From: Calditrichota bacterium
Lineage (GTDB): Bacteria; Calditrichota; Calditrichia; RBG-13-44-9
Length of the DNA: 33,990 nt
Reading direction: 5' to 3'
Assembly (NCBI GenBank): GCA_016934605.1
Contig: JAFGSO010000019.1
Coordinates: forward strand, 1 to 33,990
Part shown: positions 24,527-32,098 of the stretch, one piece after another
Layout: every line of letters begins with the position of its first letter
Numbering within the stretch: position 1 is the stretch's first letter
Made by a program: the position numbers and the translations under genes
Notes under the pieces: generated by a model
The model's database searches: none
Seen by the model: only the letters and a program-made list of their open reading frames with translations
What the model was told of the DNA's origin: nothing

Positions 24527-25111
24527 ATGATCAGCTTCATAAAGCAGGAAAGATATTTTCTCCTACGGAAACTGATTCATGTCCTGTCCGGATTGCTGTT
24601 TATCTGGATTGCCGGTAAATACGGCAGTAAAATTATTCTGACAAGTTTTATCCTGATTGTGGTTTTATTGGATCTGGGGAGGAAACTAAATCCAGCCTGG
24701 AACAGATTTTTTCTGAAACTGTTCCGGCCATTACTTAAAACAGAGGAAGTGACCTTAAAACCCGCCGGAGCAACCATGTTGTGGACGGGATTATTTCTGA
24801 CATATATTCTGTTTCCGTTAAATGTATTTCAGGCCAGCGGGATGGTTGCTGTACTGGCTGATCCTCTGGGTGCCATTGGGGGGCGGTTTATTCCGTCGCC
24901 GAAAATTAAAACCGGCAAATCAGTGGCAGGAACAGTCACATTCTTTATCATTACCCTCTCAATTCTATGGGGGTACTGGAATATTCCGTTGTTTCATTCG
25001 CTGTTGTTATGTATTATCCTGAGTGCGGTTGAACTGTATTCTCCCGATATCATTGAAAATATGGTGTTGTCTCTGGCAGGAGCATTTGTGATAAAGTTGT
25101 TATACGCCTGA
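24527..25111 (+). CDS. CTP-dependent diacylglycerol/polyprenol/phytol kinase-like membrane protein
   Basis: 194 residues with about six membrane helices. Motifs resemble the SEC59/DGK1/VTE5 lipid kinase family: N-terminal RKLIHVLSGL (about 14-23), ADPLGAIGGRF in the middle, and KTGKSVAGTVTFF, thought to bind the nucleotide. Characterised members phosphorylate dolichol, diacylglycerol or phytol using CTP; the lipid used here cannot be deduced. GAAGGA precedes the ATG. It follows rpe by 63 bp on the same strand. A phosphatidate cytidylyltransferase (CdsA) is a less likely reading, because the CdsA C-terminal signature is absent and the protein is short. Confidence 0.78.
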   Translation: MISFIKQERYFLLRKLIHVLSGLLFIWIAGKYGSKIILTSFILIVVLLDLGRKLNPAWNRFFLKLFRPLLKTEEVTLKPAGATMLWTGLFLTYILFPLNVFQASGMVAVLADPLGAIGGRFIPSPKIKTGKSVAGTVTFFIITLSILWGYWNIPLFHSLLLCIILSAVELYSPDIIENMVLSLAGAFVIKLLYA

Positions 25112-25192
25112 ATGAAAAACAGGCTCAGTGATATTTTAAATGAAACCTTTATTCGTCTTCAGGGTTGAAGATATAATTTTTCTGGAATTCCT

Positions 25193-26188
25193 ATGACTGA
25201 GAAAAAAATAACCGGTCTCTTTGTCCTCCTTTCAATCTTTCTGGTATACTGTTCGCTCCATGCCGATGGATTAAAATTCCGTAAATATGCAGGAGAATTC
25301 ATGGAAATTGGTGTAGATGCCAGGGCCCAGGCCATGGGAGGAGCATTTACCGCTATGCCCGGGGGTGTGACCTCTACTTATTATAATCCGGCCGGAATGA
25401 CCGCTATTTCCGGAACTCAATTTTCCTTCATGCATACCCAGCAGATGATCGCCTCGGTAAATTATGACTTTCTGGCAGCCGGTTATCGGCAAGCCGATAA
25501 CAGAATTATCGGAATAAGCCTTGTGCGACTTGGGATAGACAACATAAAGGACAGCCGACAGGCTCAGAGGATCATCTCACAATCCGGCGACTGGAATCTG
25601 GACATAAGCCGTATTACCGAATTTAATTCCTCCGATTATATTTTTACCCTGTCTGTTGCTCAACAGTGGCGTGGAAGCTGGACCTGGGGTGCCAATGTCA
25701 AGCTGATTCGAAGGGACCTTGCAGAATTCTCGGCAAATGGTATCGGTATGGATCTTGGAATCCAGAAATCTGTTCTGGAAAATGGATTACTGGGAGCCAG
25801 CTTTAAGAATTTCACCACTACGCTGATCTCCTGGAATACCGGAGAGAAGGAGCTTATCACACCGTCCATGCATCTCGGTGGCAGCTATCTGCTGAATATC
25901 CCTTCCTGGAAGAGTAGTTTCCAGCCCACAGCAGATGCGATTTTCAGAGCGGAAAACCGCCGCGAGAGTGCAACAGCACATCTGGGGAAATTTAGCCTGG
26001 ACTATGCGGCCGGTCTGGAATATTCTTATTATCAGATAGTCTATCTCAGAACCGGTATTGATGAAATTAGTCGTTTAAACGTGGGAATAGGTATTCAAAT
26101 TCCACATATCCGTATAGATTATGCTTTCAGCAGTTTCGATAATGAACTTGGAAACAGTCACAGAATTGGTTTACTGGTGGTTTTATAG
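25193..26188 (+). CDS. PorV/PorQ-family outer-membrane protein
   Basis: 331 residues. N-terminal signal peptide (about 1-24, cleaved near LHA-D), then the family signature MEIGVDARAQAMGGAFTAMPGG (about 37-58; DARAQAMGGAF is 42-52) and TYYNPAGMTA, then beta-strand alternation to a short C-terminal strand (HRIGLLVVL). Compared with the first PorV-like gene at 11298 it lacks the Fn3-like tail and has the more canonical DARAQAMGGAF. It lies 81 bp after the lipid kinase-like gene and ends in a terminator before the T9SS-sorted metalloprotease, whose export PorV-type proteins may serve. That link is inference. Confidence 0.85.
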   Translation: MTEKKITGLFVLLSIFLVYCSLHADGLKFRKYAGEFMEIGVDARAQAMGGAFTAMPGGVTSTYYNPAGMTAISGTQFSFMHTQQMIASVNYDFLAAGYRQADNRIIGISLVRLGIDNIKDSRQAQRIISQSGDWNLDISRITEFNSSDYIFTLSVAQQWRGSWTWGANVKLIRRDLAEFSANGIGMDLGIQKSVLENGLLGASFKNFTTTLISWNTGEKELITPSMHLGGSYLLNIPSWKSSFQPTADAIFRAENRRESATAHLGKFSLDYAAGLEYSYYQIVYLRTGIDEISRLNVGIGIQIPHIRIDYAFSSFDNELGNSHRIGLLVVL

Positions 26189-26229
26189 ATTAGATCGGGA
26201 AAATATTATCTGATTACATATAAATTTTC

Positions 26230-26253
26230 AAAGGATGGATACATCCTTTTTTT
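26230..26253 (+). terminator. Rho-independent terminator after the second PorV-like gene
   Basis: AAAGGATG (26230-26237), loop GATA, CATCCTTT (26242-26249), then TTTT up to an A. Perfect 8-bp stem, 42 bp after the stop codon. The metalloprotease gene at 26318 therefore probably has its own promoter in 26254-26317, which I cannot pinpoint. Confidence 0.85.
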
Positions 26254-26317
26254 ATTTATTCGCATCATGAATGGTCATGCTGACCGATAATTTAAATATA
26301 GATATGAGAAAATTTTC

Positions 26318-28576
26318 ATGCGCCTGATCCCCCTTTTTTTGATACTCTTCCTGTCTGGTACTATATTCGCTGAGATAACTACCACGCAAACAGAACCGGT
26401 AAAAACCTGCGGAACACCGGAATTAATGGAAATTGATATTGAATCTTATCTGGAAGAAATGAGAGAGAACAATCCGGATGCCTTTCTGAAACTCATGCAG
26501 GAGGCGGAAATGATAGATATGTTCAATTCTACCGGGATTCAGCAGCGGATGTTTTATGCCTATAATTTTGTATCAAAAAAATTTTATACCGTCAATGCAA
26601 CATTGCGAAGAGAGGGTGCTCTAACCCGCATCTGGGTTGAAGATGCCAGTGATCAATACATGACAGAAACTCTGCTGGACAATCTGCTGGCCAACCTGGA
26701 ATCTTTCAGCGGAGCCAACTCAATCGATCCAACCAAAGGGATCGTGGAAATCGATACCATGCTTTTCGGACAGCCCCCTAATTACGACGGTGACGGCATT
26801 GTGGATTTCCTGGTGCTTGATATAAAGGACAGTTATTCACCAGATGAAAATAATGAATTTATTGCCGGATATTTCTCGCCGACCGACCAGACCAATCAGG
26901 CCATGAGCAACAAAATGGATCTGATGTATCTGGATTCATATCCTGGTTTTTTTGACGGGCAAAATTACCGTACGGAACCGGTTCTTTCAACCACGGCCCA
27001 TGAATTTCAACACTTAATTCATTATAATTACGATCAAAATGAGGAATTGTGGATCAATGAAGGACTCTCGCAGCTGGCCGGAACTTATTGTGGATACGGC
27101 ATCGATTTTCCTTATCTCTATCTGGAAAATCCCAATCAGAGCCTGACTGTCTGGGAACAGAAACTTCAGGATTATTCCCGGGCTAATCTGTGGACGCTCT
27201 ATTGTGCCGAGCAGTTAGGTTTGGAATTCATCAAAAATCTCACTCAGAATCCGTCCAATGGTATCGCCAGTTTTAATGAGTCGCTTCAATTTATGGGCAG
27301 TCCGGCATCTATTGCCGATGTTTTCAGATCCTGGACCCTGGCAAATCTGATAAACGACCGTTCTGTAGATCCCCGCTATGGTTATATAGCCACGGAAGCT
27401 TCAGGGCTCCGTGCATCAGTAACCCGTCTGGTTTACCAGTATCCTGAAACCGTTACCGGGATTGTCAAAGGGCTGGGCGTAGAATACCATCGTTTCCGCG
27501 GAAGAGACTCACTTCAGTTTAATTTTGCTGGTACCATTCCGCAGAATTACTGGCTGGTATCCCGTAATAACCTGTATTCGATTGCATCCATTTTGCAGAA
27601 TTCCTACCATGCTCCTTTTTTTTCTGACGATTCCACCTATATTCTTCTTTTATATTCTACAGTGCAGGATATGGCCTACCGCTATGATTCTTACGCTTCG
27701 TTTTCTTTGCGGTACTTCGATATGGTTTATGATGATGGGCAGACTGATGTAACGGTTCGCTTCGATTCGGGAAATCTGCCGGCTGTTGCGGCAAACCGTT
27801 TTATTGTTCCGGAAAATAATCTGGATCTGGAAAGTGTTCGTTTCTGGAGTGCATCTTCCGATTATAATGCATTAATCCGGGTTTTAAGTAATAACGGCAG
27901 CCAGCTTCCCGGAACCGATCTGATATCGCCCTTGAATATAATGCCTGAAAGCCGCAACAATTGGGTAGAGATACCACTTCCCGAAAAGCTCTCCGGATTG
28001 AGAGAAAACGAAATTATTTATGTAGCGGTAGAAATCAATGAAGCAAATAAAGCCATCGGATATGATAATACCCTTGCTAGCGGGCGGAGTTATCTCAAAC
28101 TGTCCGGAAATAACTGGTCTTTACTGTCAAATTATTCATTTTCAACTAATAATGAACCGGCCAGCGGGCTGTGGATGATCAGAGCTTCCTTCAGTGGACT
28201 GATTCAATCCGATTCAATTTCCGATCAATCTGTTGAGGAAGACTTGATTGTATTGAACAATTTTCCCAATCCATTTGTATCCCAAAAGGCTGGAAAAAAT
28301 GGTAACGGTACCCATTTTTCATTTCAGATCATAAATCCGGGATACCTCAGAATTGCCGTTTATGATATTCTGGGACGGAAAGTGCATGAAATGTCCCGCC
28401 AGGTGACGCCGGAGGGTCGGCCAGGATCTTCGGTATACAATGCTATTTTCTGGGACGGTTATGGAGAAAATGGGCCTCTGGCGGCAGGAATCTATATTTA
28501 CCGACTAACATTCCTCGACGCCATATCCGGAAAACGCATTCATTCACCGTATCGCAAATTGGTTATACTGAACTGA
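26318..28576 (+). CDS. Secreted zinc metalloprotease with T9SS type A sorting domain
   Basis: 752 residues. Signal peptide about 1-18. The catalytic site is a gluzincin-type H228-E-F-Q-H232 (TAHEFQHLIHYNY) with a probable third ligand Glu248 in LWINEGLSQLAG, as in M30/hyicolysin-like and immune inhibitor A-like peptidases. Before it a DGDGIVDFLVLD segment (about 157-168) resembles a calcium-binding loop. The middle (about 360-640) is beta-rich and unrecognised. The last roughly 100 residues are a type A T9SS C-terminal domain: NNFPNPF, YDILGRKV, WDGYGENG, LAAGIYIYRL. It should be exported by Sec, then moved across the outer membrane by the type IX machinery. No inhibitor or immunity gene is adjacent. 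Confidence 0.85.
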   Translation: MRLIPLFLILFLSGTIFAEITTTQTEPVKTCGTPELMEIDIESYLEEMRENNPDAFLKLMQEAEMIDMFNSTGIQQRMFYAYNFVSKKFYTVNATLRREGALTRIWVEDASDQYMTETLLDNLLANLESFSGANSIDPTKGIVEIDTMLFGQPPNYDGDGIVDFLVLDIKDSYSPDENNEFIAGYFSPTDQTNQAMSNKMDLMYLDSYPGFFDGQNYRTEPVLSTTAHEFQHLIHYNYDQNEELWINEGLSQLAGTYCGYGIDFPYLYLENPNQSLTVWEQKLQDYSRANLWTLYCAEQLGLEFIKNLTQNPSNGIASFNESLQFMGSPASIADVFRSWTLANLINDRSVDPRYGYIATEASGLRASVTRLVYQYPETVTGIVKGLGVEYHRFRGRDSLQFNFAGTIPQNYWLVSRNNLYSIASILQNSYHAPFFSDDSTYILLLYSTVQDMAYRYDSYASFSLRYFDMVYDDGQTDVTVRFDSGNLPAVAANRFIVPENNLDLESVRFWSASSDYNALIRVLSNNGSQLPGTDLISPLNIMPESRNNWVEIPLPEKLSGLRENEIIYVAVEINEANKAIGYDNTLASGRSYLKLSGNNWSLLSNYSFSTNNEPASGLWMIRASFSGLIQSDSISDQSVEEDLIVLNNFPNPFVSQKAGKNGNGTHFSFQIINPGYLRIAVYDILGRKVHEMSRQVTPEGRPGSSVYNAIFWDGYGENGPLAAGIYIYRLTFLDAISGKRIHSPYRKLVILN

Positions 28577-28580
28577 AGAC

Positions 28581-29183
28581 TTATCTGATAATTCTAATTT
28601 CGCTCAGTTTTTTTCTGATTTCGAGGGGATCCTCAGCAACGATACCCTGAATCCCAAATTCTTGAGCAGCCTCAATATTCTCAGCAATATCATCAATGAA
28701 AACACATTCATCTCCGGCGGCAGAAAGGGTATCGAGTACGTGCTTATAAACTACCGGATTTGGCTTACCATATTTCAACTCAAAGGAAAGAAAATAGTGG
28801 GTGAAGTCCCGAATAAAATCAACAGTTTTCAGAACCTTCTGCCAGTGCCAGATGTCAGTGTTCGAACAGATACATAGAGTATATTCTGATTTTAGCTCCT
28901 GAACTAATTGATCTATTCCGTCCTTGGGCTCGCCAATTACCCGGTTCCAGATATTGATAAATTCACTGTTTGAAAGGTCACAAGGGAATGTGTCCATCAT
29001 AAGGGAATAAAATTCTTTACCGTTATGCTTACCTTCCATGAAATTCATATGGAGTTCAGACAGGTAAAACCGCTGTATTTTCTCAGTAGGAAGATTGCAG
29101 CGGCGGGTAAATTCTGCTATTACCTCGTGAGGGTGGATGTGTATTAATACATTTCCTAAATCGAAAATAACGTACCTAATCAT
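28581..29183 (-). CDS. HAD-superfamily (YihX-like) phosphatase
   Basis: 200 residues from ATG 29183. A longer frame begins at 29222, but GGAG sits 6 nt before 29183 and the product then begins MIRYVIFDLGNVLI, the family N-terminus. Motif I has D8 as nucleophile, with Gly instead of the usual second Asp, as in E. coli YihX (a glucose-1-phosphate phosphatase). Motif II CSNTD, motif III lysine in YGKPNPVVY and motif IV FIDDIAENI are present. Substrate is likely a small phosphorylated metabolite. The glucan phosphorylase at the window end produces glucose-1-phosphate, but it is not adjacent. The stop is 4 bp from the convergent metalloprotease stop. Confidence 0.85.
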   Translation of the reverse strand: MIRYVIFDLGNVLIHIHPHEVIAEFTRRCNLPTEKIQRFYLSELHMNFMEGKHNGKEFYSLMMDTFPCDLSNSEFINIWNRVIGEPKDGIDQLVQELKSEYTLCICSNTDIWHWQKVLKTVDFIRDFTHYFLSFELKYGKPNPVVYKHVLDTLSAAGDECVFIDDIAENIEAAQEFGIQGIVAEDPLEIRKKLSEIRIIR

Positions 29184-29285
29184 ATTTTCTCCTGTAACTT
29201 CCCTTAAAATAATAAAATACACTAATTATCGCATGTAATAAAATAAAAAACATATTCTTATAGCCTGGCAGGAACTGAAATCTTT

Positions 29286-29322
29286 AAAAGGCAGATAGTA
29301 TTTAAATTTCTGCTTGCCTTTT
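29286..29322. promoter_or_regulatory. Inverted repeat in the HAD/guaB divergent region
   Basis: AAAAGGCA (29286-29293) and TGCCTTTT (29315-29322) are exact inverted copies 21 nt apart; a competing pair GCAGA/TCTGC (29291-29295, 29309-29313) lies inside. The right arm overlaps the TTG element of the guaB promoter, so it could be an operator or a leader structure. There is no direct evidence for either. Confidence 0.3.
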
Positions 29323-29343
29323 CACAGAATTCCTGTAAAATTG
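29314..29343 (+). promoter_or_regulatory. Probable guaB promoter (Bacteroidota-type)
   Basis: TTG (29314-29316), 19 nt, TAAAATTG (29336-29343), one mismatch to TAnnTTTG. It lies about 30 nt before the guaB ATG at 29373, with GAGGGG as ribosome binding site. Confidence 0.4.
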
Positions 29344-29372
29344 TCGGCCAAAATCAAGAGGGGATCATTATC

Positions 29373-30833
29373 ATGATAAAAGTGCTGCCGGAAGCTTTAA
29401 CATTTGACGATGTGCTGCTGGTGCCAGCCCACTCGAAGGTGATTCCGACCGAGGTTGACATAACCACCAGGCTTACCAGAGATATCAGGCTGAATATACC
29501 CATTCTTTCTGCGGCCATGGACACCGTCACTGAATCCGAACTGGCAATTGCCTTGGCACGTGAGGGGGGTATGGGTATTATCCATAAGAATATGTCACCT
29601 GATGATCAGGCAAATCAGGTAGACCGGGTCAAACGGTCGGAAAGCGGGATGATCATGGATCCGATTACACTTTCGCCGGATCAACCGATACGCGAGGCCT
29701 TGCGGGTCATGGAACATTACCGCATATCCGGGATTCCTCTGGTGAAAGGGGCACGATTGGTGGGCATTATTACCAACAGAGATCTTCGATTCGAAGAAAA
29801 CCTGGAAAGACCCATATCTGAATTGATGACCAGTAAAAATCTGATTACGGCACCTGAAGGGACCACCCTGGAAGAGGCCAAGCGCATATTACAGAAGCAC
29901 CGGATTGAAAAGCTCCTGGTCGTCGATCAGAAAGGCAATCTGCGGGGTTTAATTACGGTGAAGGACATACAGAAAAAAGCAAAGTATCCAAATGCCTGTA
30001 AAGATAAGCATGGGAGACTGCGGGTTGGAGCGGCCATCGGAGTGGGAGGAAAAGCACTGGAGCGTGCTGAGGAGCTTGTAAGAACAAATGTGGACGTCAT
30101 TGTTGTTGATACGGCTCACGGACATTCGCAGAAGGTACTCGATACGGTCCGTAAATTCAAGAAGAAATTCCCGGAAATCAATCTGATTGCCGGAAATATT
30201 GCCACCGCAGAAGCAGCACGGGCGCTTGTAAAATATGGCACTGACGGCGTAAAAGTCGGAATCGGTCCCGGTTCTATTTGTACAACCAGGGTGGTGACGG
30301 GAGTTGGAATGCCTCAGATATCTGCAATTATGGAGGTGTATAGCATTATAAAAGAGACGGATATTCCATTAATTGCCGACGGCGGTATAAAATTTATGGG
30401 GGATATACCCAAAGCCTTAGCTGCCGGTGCAGATTCGGTTATGATTGGAAGCCTTTTTGCAGGCACATCCGAAAGTCCCGGTGAAACTATTTTGTGGGAT
30501 GGACGCCGCTATAAGCAGATCAGAGGAATGGGATCTCTGGGAGCTATGATGAAAGGAAGCAAGGATCGTTATTTCCAGGATACTGTATCTGAAAGAGAAA
30601 AATTTGTACCCGAAGGAATCGAAGGGCGGGTACCGTACAGAGGACCGTTGTCCGAAACGGTCTATCAGATGACAGGCGGGCTTCGTTCCGCCATGGGATA
30701 CACCGGAAGCCAAACTATTGAGGAATTGAAAACAAAAACCCAGTTTACCCGTATCAGTATTGCCGGACTGCGGGAGAGTCATCCCCATGATGTGGAGATA
30801 ACCCAGGAATCTCCCAATTATCGAATGAGATAA
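29373..30833 (+). CDS. guaB: IMP dehydrogenase
   Basis: Oxidises IMP to XMP with NAD+, the committed step of GMP synthesis. 486 residues, the standard bacterial length. N-terminal ALTFDDVLLVPAHS, a CBS pair inserted at about residues 93-203, catalytic Cys303 in GIGPGSICTTRVVTG, the GGIKFMGDIPKALAAGAD phosphate-binding region, and the flap YKQIRGMGSLGAM. It is preceded by its own promoter and followed after 13 bp by methylmalonyl-CoA epimerase. With punA and the nucleoside transporter earlier in the window, purine metabolism is represented twice, but in separate units. Confidence 0.97.
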   Translation: MIKVLPEALTFDDVLLVPAHSKVIPTEVDITTRLTRDIRLNIPILSAAMDTVTESELAIALAREGGMGIIHKNMSPDDQANQVDRVKRSESGMIMDPITLSPDQPIREALRVMEHYRISGIPLVKGARLVGIITNRDLRFEENLERPISELMTSKNLITAPEGTTLEEAKRILQKHRIEKLLVVDQKGNLRGLITVKDIQKKAKYPNACKDKHGRLRVGAAIGVGGKALERAEELVRTNVDVIVVDTAHGHSQKVLDTVRKFKKKFPEINLIAGNIATAEAARALVKYGTDGVKVGIGPGSICTTRVVTGVGMPQISAIMEVYSIIKETDIPLIADGGIKFMGDIPKALAAGADSVMIGSLFAGTSESPGETILWDGRRYKQIRGMGSLGAMMKGSKDRYFQDTVSEREKFVPEGIEGRVPYRGPLSETVYQMTGGLRSAMGYTGSQTIEELKTKTQFTRISIAGLRESHPHDVEITQESPNYRMR

Positions 30834-30846
30834 GGAGTGAATATCC

Positions 30847-31245
30847 ATGCTTGAAAAAATTGATCATATAGGTATAGCTGTTAATTCAGTTAATGAGGTG
30901 AAATCTCTATTTAAAAAGATATTTAACCTGGAACCCCTTTTTGAAGAAGAAGTCAGCGATCAAAAGGTTCGGGTGGTGGGTTTTAAATGCGGTGATTCGA
31001 ATCTTGAATTTCTGGAACCTCTGAACGCCGAATCCCCGATAGCCAGATATCTGGAAAAAAGAGGAGAGGGTCTTCATCATGTTGCCGTGGGTGTGAAAGA
31101 TATTGACGAAGCATTGAATAGACTCAAATCAACCAATGTCAGACTTATTGATGAGAATCCTCGAATGGGTGCTGAAGGGAAAAAAATAGCCTTTGTTCAT
31201 CCTAAAAGTGTATTTGGTATTTTACTGGAATTATCCCAGGAATAA
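30847..31245 (+). CDS. mce: Methylmalonyl-CoA epimerase
   Basis: 132 residues of the glyoxalase/vicinal oxygen chelate fold. Converts (S)- to (R)-methylmalonyl-CoA in propionate/succinate metabolism. Start MLEKIDHIGIAV with metal ligand His7, SNLEFLEPLN, GEGLHHVAVGVKDI (His78) and the C-terminal FGILLELSQ (Glu128) follow the family. It is 13 bp downstream of guaB. No methylmalonyl-CoA mutase or carboxylase lies in the window. A different glyoxalase-family enzyme is possible, but the match to epimerase is close. Confidence 0.92.
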   Translation: MLEKIDHIGIAVNSVNEVKSLFKKIFNLEPLFEEEVSDQKVRVVGFKCGDSNLEFLEPLNAESPIARYLEKRGEGLHHVAVGVKDIDEALNRLKSTNVRLIDENPRMGAEGKKIAFVHPKSVFGILLELSQE

Positions 31246-31300
31246 CCCGGGAACATCATCAATCAGTTGAGTTCAATCGTAGATAAATAATATTTTTAGC

Positions 31301-32077
31301 ATGAAATTTTTTAAAGCCAAATCTTTCTGGAGATTCTGGTTCTTCTATGTTCTCAGTTTTATCTTCCTCATACTTTTTTATTTCTTATATCTGTATCTAA
31401 CACTTCCCGATGTTTCGCTGCTGGCGACCAAAACGCCCGAAAAGACCGCCTTAATGAAATATCGACAACAGGATAAAAATTATGTTAAACATCGTAATAA
31501 TATTATATATCATAATATTCAATACAGTCAAATACCGGATTTGATGAGAAAAACCATTATAGTTGCCGAAGATGCATCATTCTGGATTCATGAAGGTATC
31601 GACTGGTTTGAAGTGAGGGAATCTATTAAAAAGAATATCAACGAGGGGCAGTTTACACGGGGCGGAAGTACCATTACACAACAATTAGCCAGAAATCTTT
31701 ATTTGAATCCCCGCAAGGATATTTCCAGGAAAATTGAAGAGTGGTTGATTGCCCGGGAACTGGAAAAGGAAATTAAAAAAAGCCGGATACTGGAATTATA
31801 CCTCAATGTGGTAGAATGGGGATACAATGTATTCGGAATAGGTGCCGCTTCAAGCATATACTTTCAGAGACCCCCATCGGAATTATATCTGGATGAGATG
31901 GTGAGGCTGGCCGCTGTTTTGCCGAATCCTCTTGAAATGAATCCGACTCGGGTGAATGATTCGGTTCTGTGGCGTTCAAAAATTATTCTGAAAAGGCTTT
32001 TTCAGTATGAATTTATTACCGAGGAACAATACCGCTTTAATAGTGAGCTTCTGCAATTCCTTTATGAAAACCAGTAA
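31301..32077 (+). CDS. mtgA: Monofunctional biosynthetic peptidoglycan transglycosylase (GT51)
   Basis: Polymerises lipid II into glycan strands on the outer face of the inner membrane. 258 residues, one N-terminal membrane helix (about 12-34), no transpeptidase domain. The GT51 motifs are complete: VAEDASFWIHEGID with catalytic Glu90, GGSTITQQLARNLYL, RKIEE with the second Glu147, and KSRILELYLNVVEWG. It follows mce by 55 bp and converges with the phosphorylase gene (21 bp gap). TTG-N21-TATTTTTA just before the ATG faintly resembles the promoter form seen elsewhere, but it lies too close to the start to trust. Confidence 0.95.
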   Translation: MKFFKAKSFWRFWFFYVLSFIFLILFYFLYLYLTLPDVSLLATKTPEKTALMKYRQQDKNYVKHRNNIIYHNIQYSQIPDLMRKTIIVAEDASFWIHEGIDWFEVRESIKKNINEGQFTRGGSTITQQLARNLYLNPRKDISRKIEEWLIARELEKEIKKSRILELYLNVVEWGYNVFGIGAASSIYFQRPPSELYLDEMVRLAAVLPNPLEMNPTRVNDSVLWRSKIILKRLFQYEFITEEQYRFNSELLQFLYENQ

Positions 32078-32098
32078 GATGAATCCGATCTTATCTTG

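Noticed and set aside
31260..31300. Promoter TTG-N21-TATTTTTA before mtgA
   Set aside because: The -7 element would almost touch the ATG and has a mismatch; probably chance.
32075..32093. TAAGAT/ATCTTA hairpin between convergent mtgA and glgP as a bidirectional terminator
   Set aside because: Six mostly A/T pairs with no clean T run; too weak to call.
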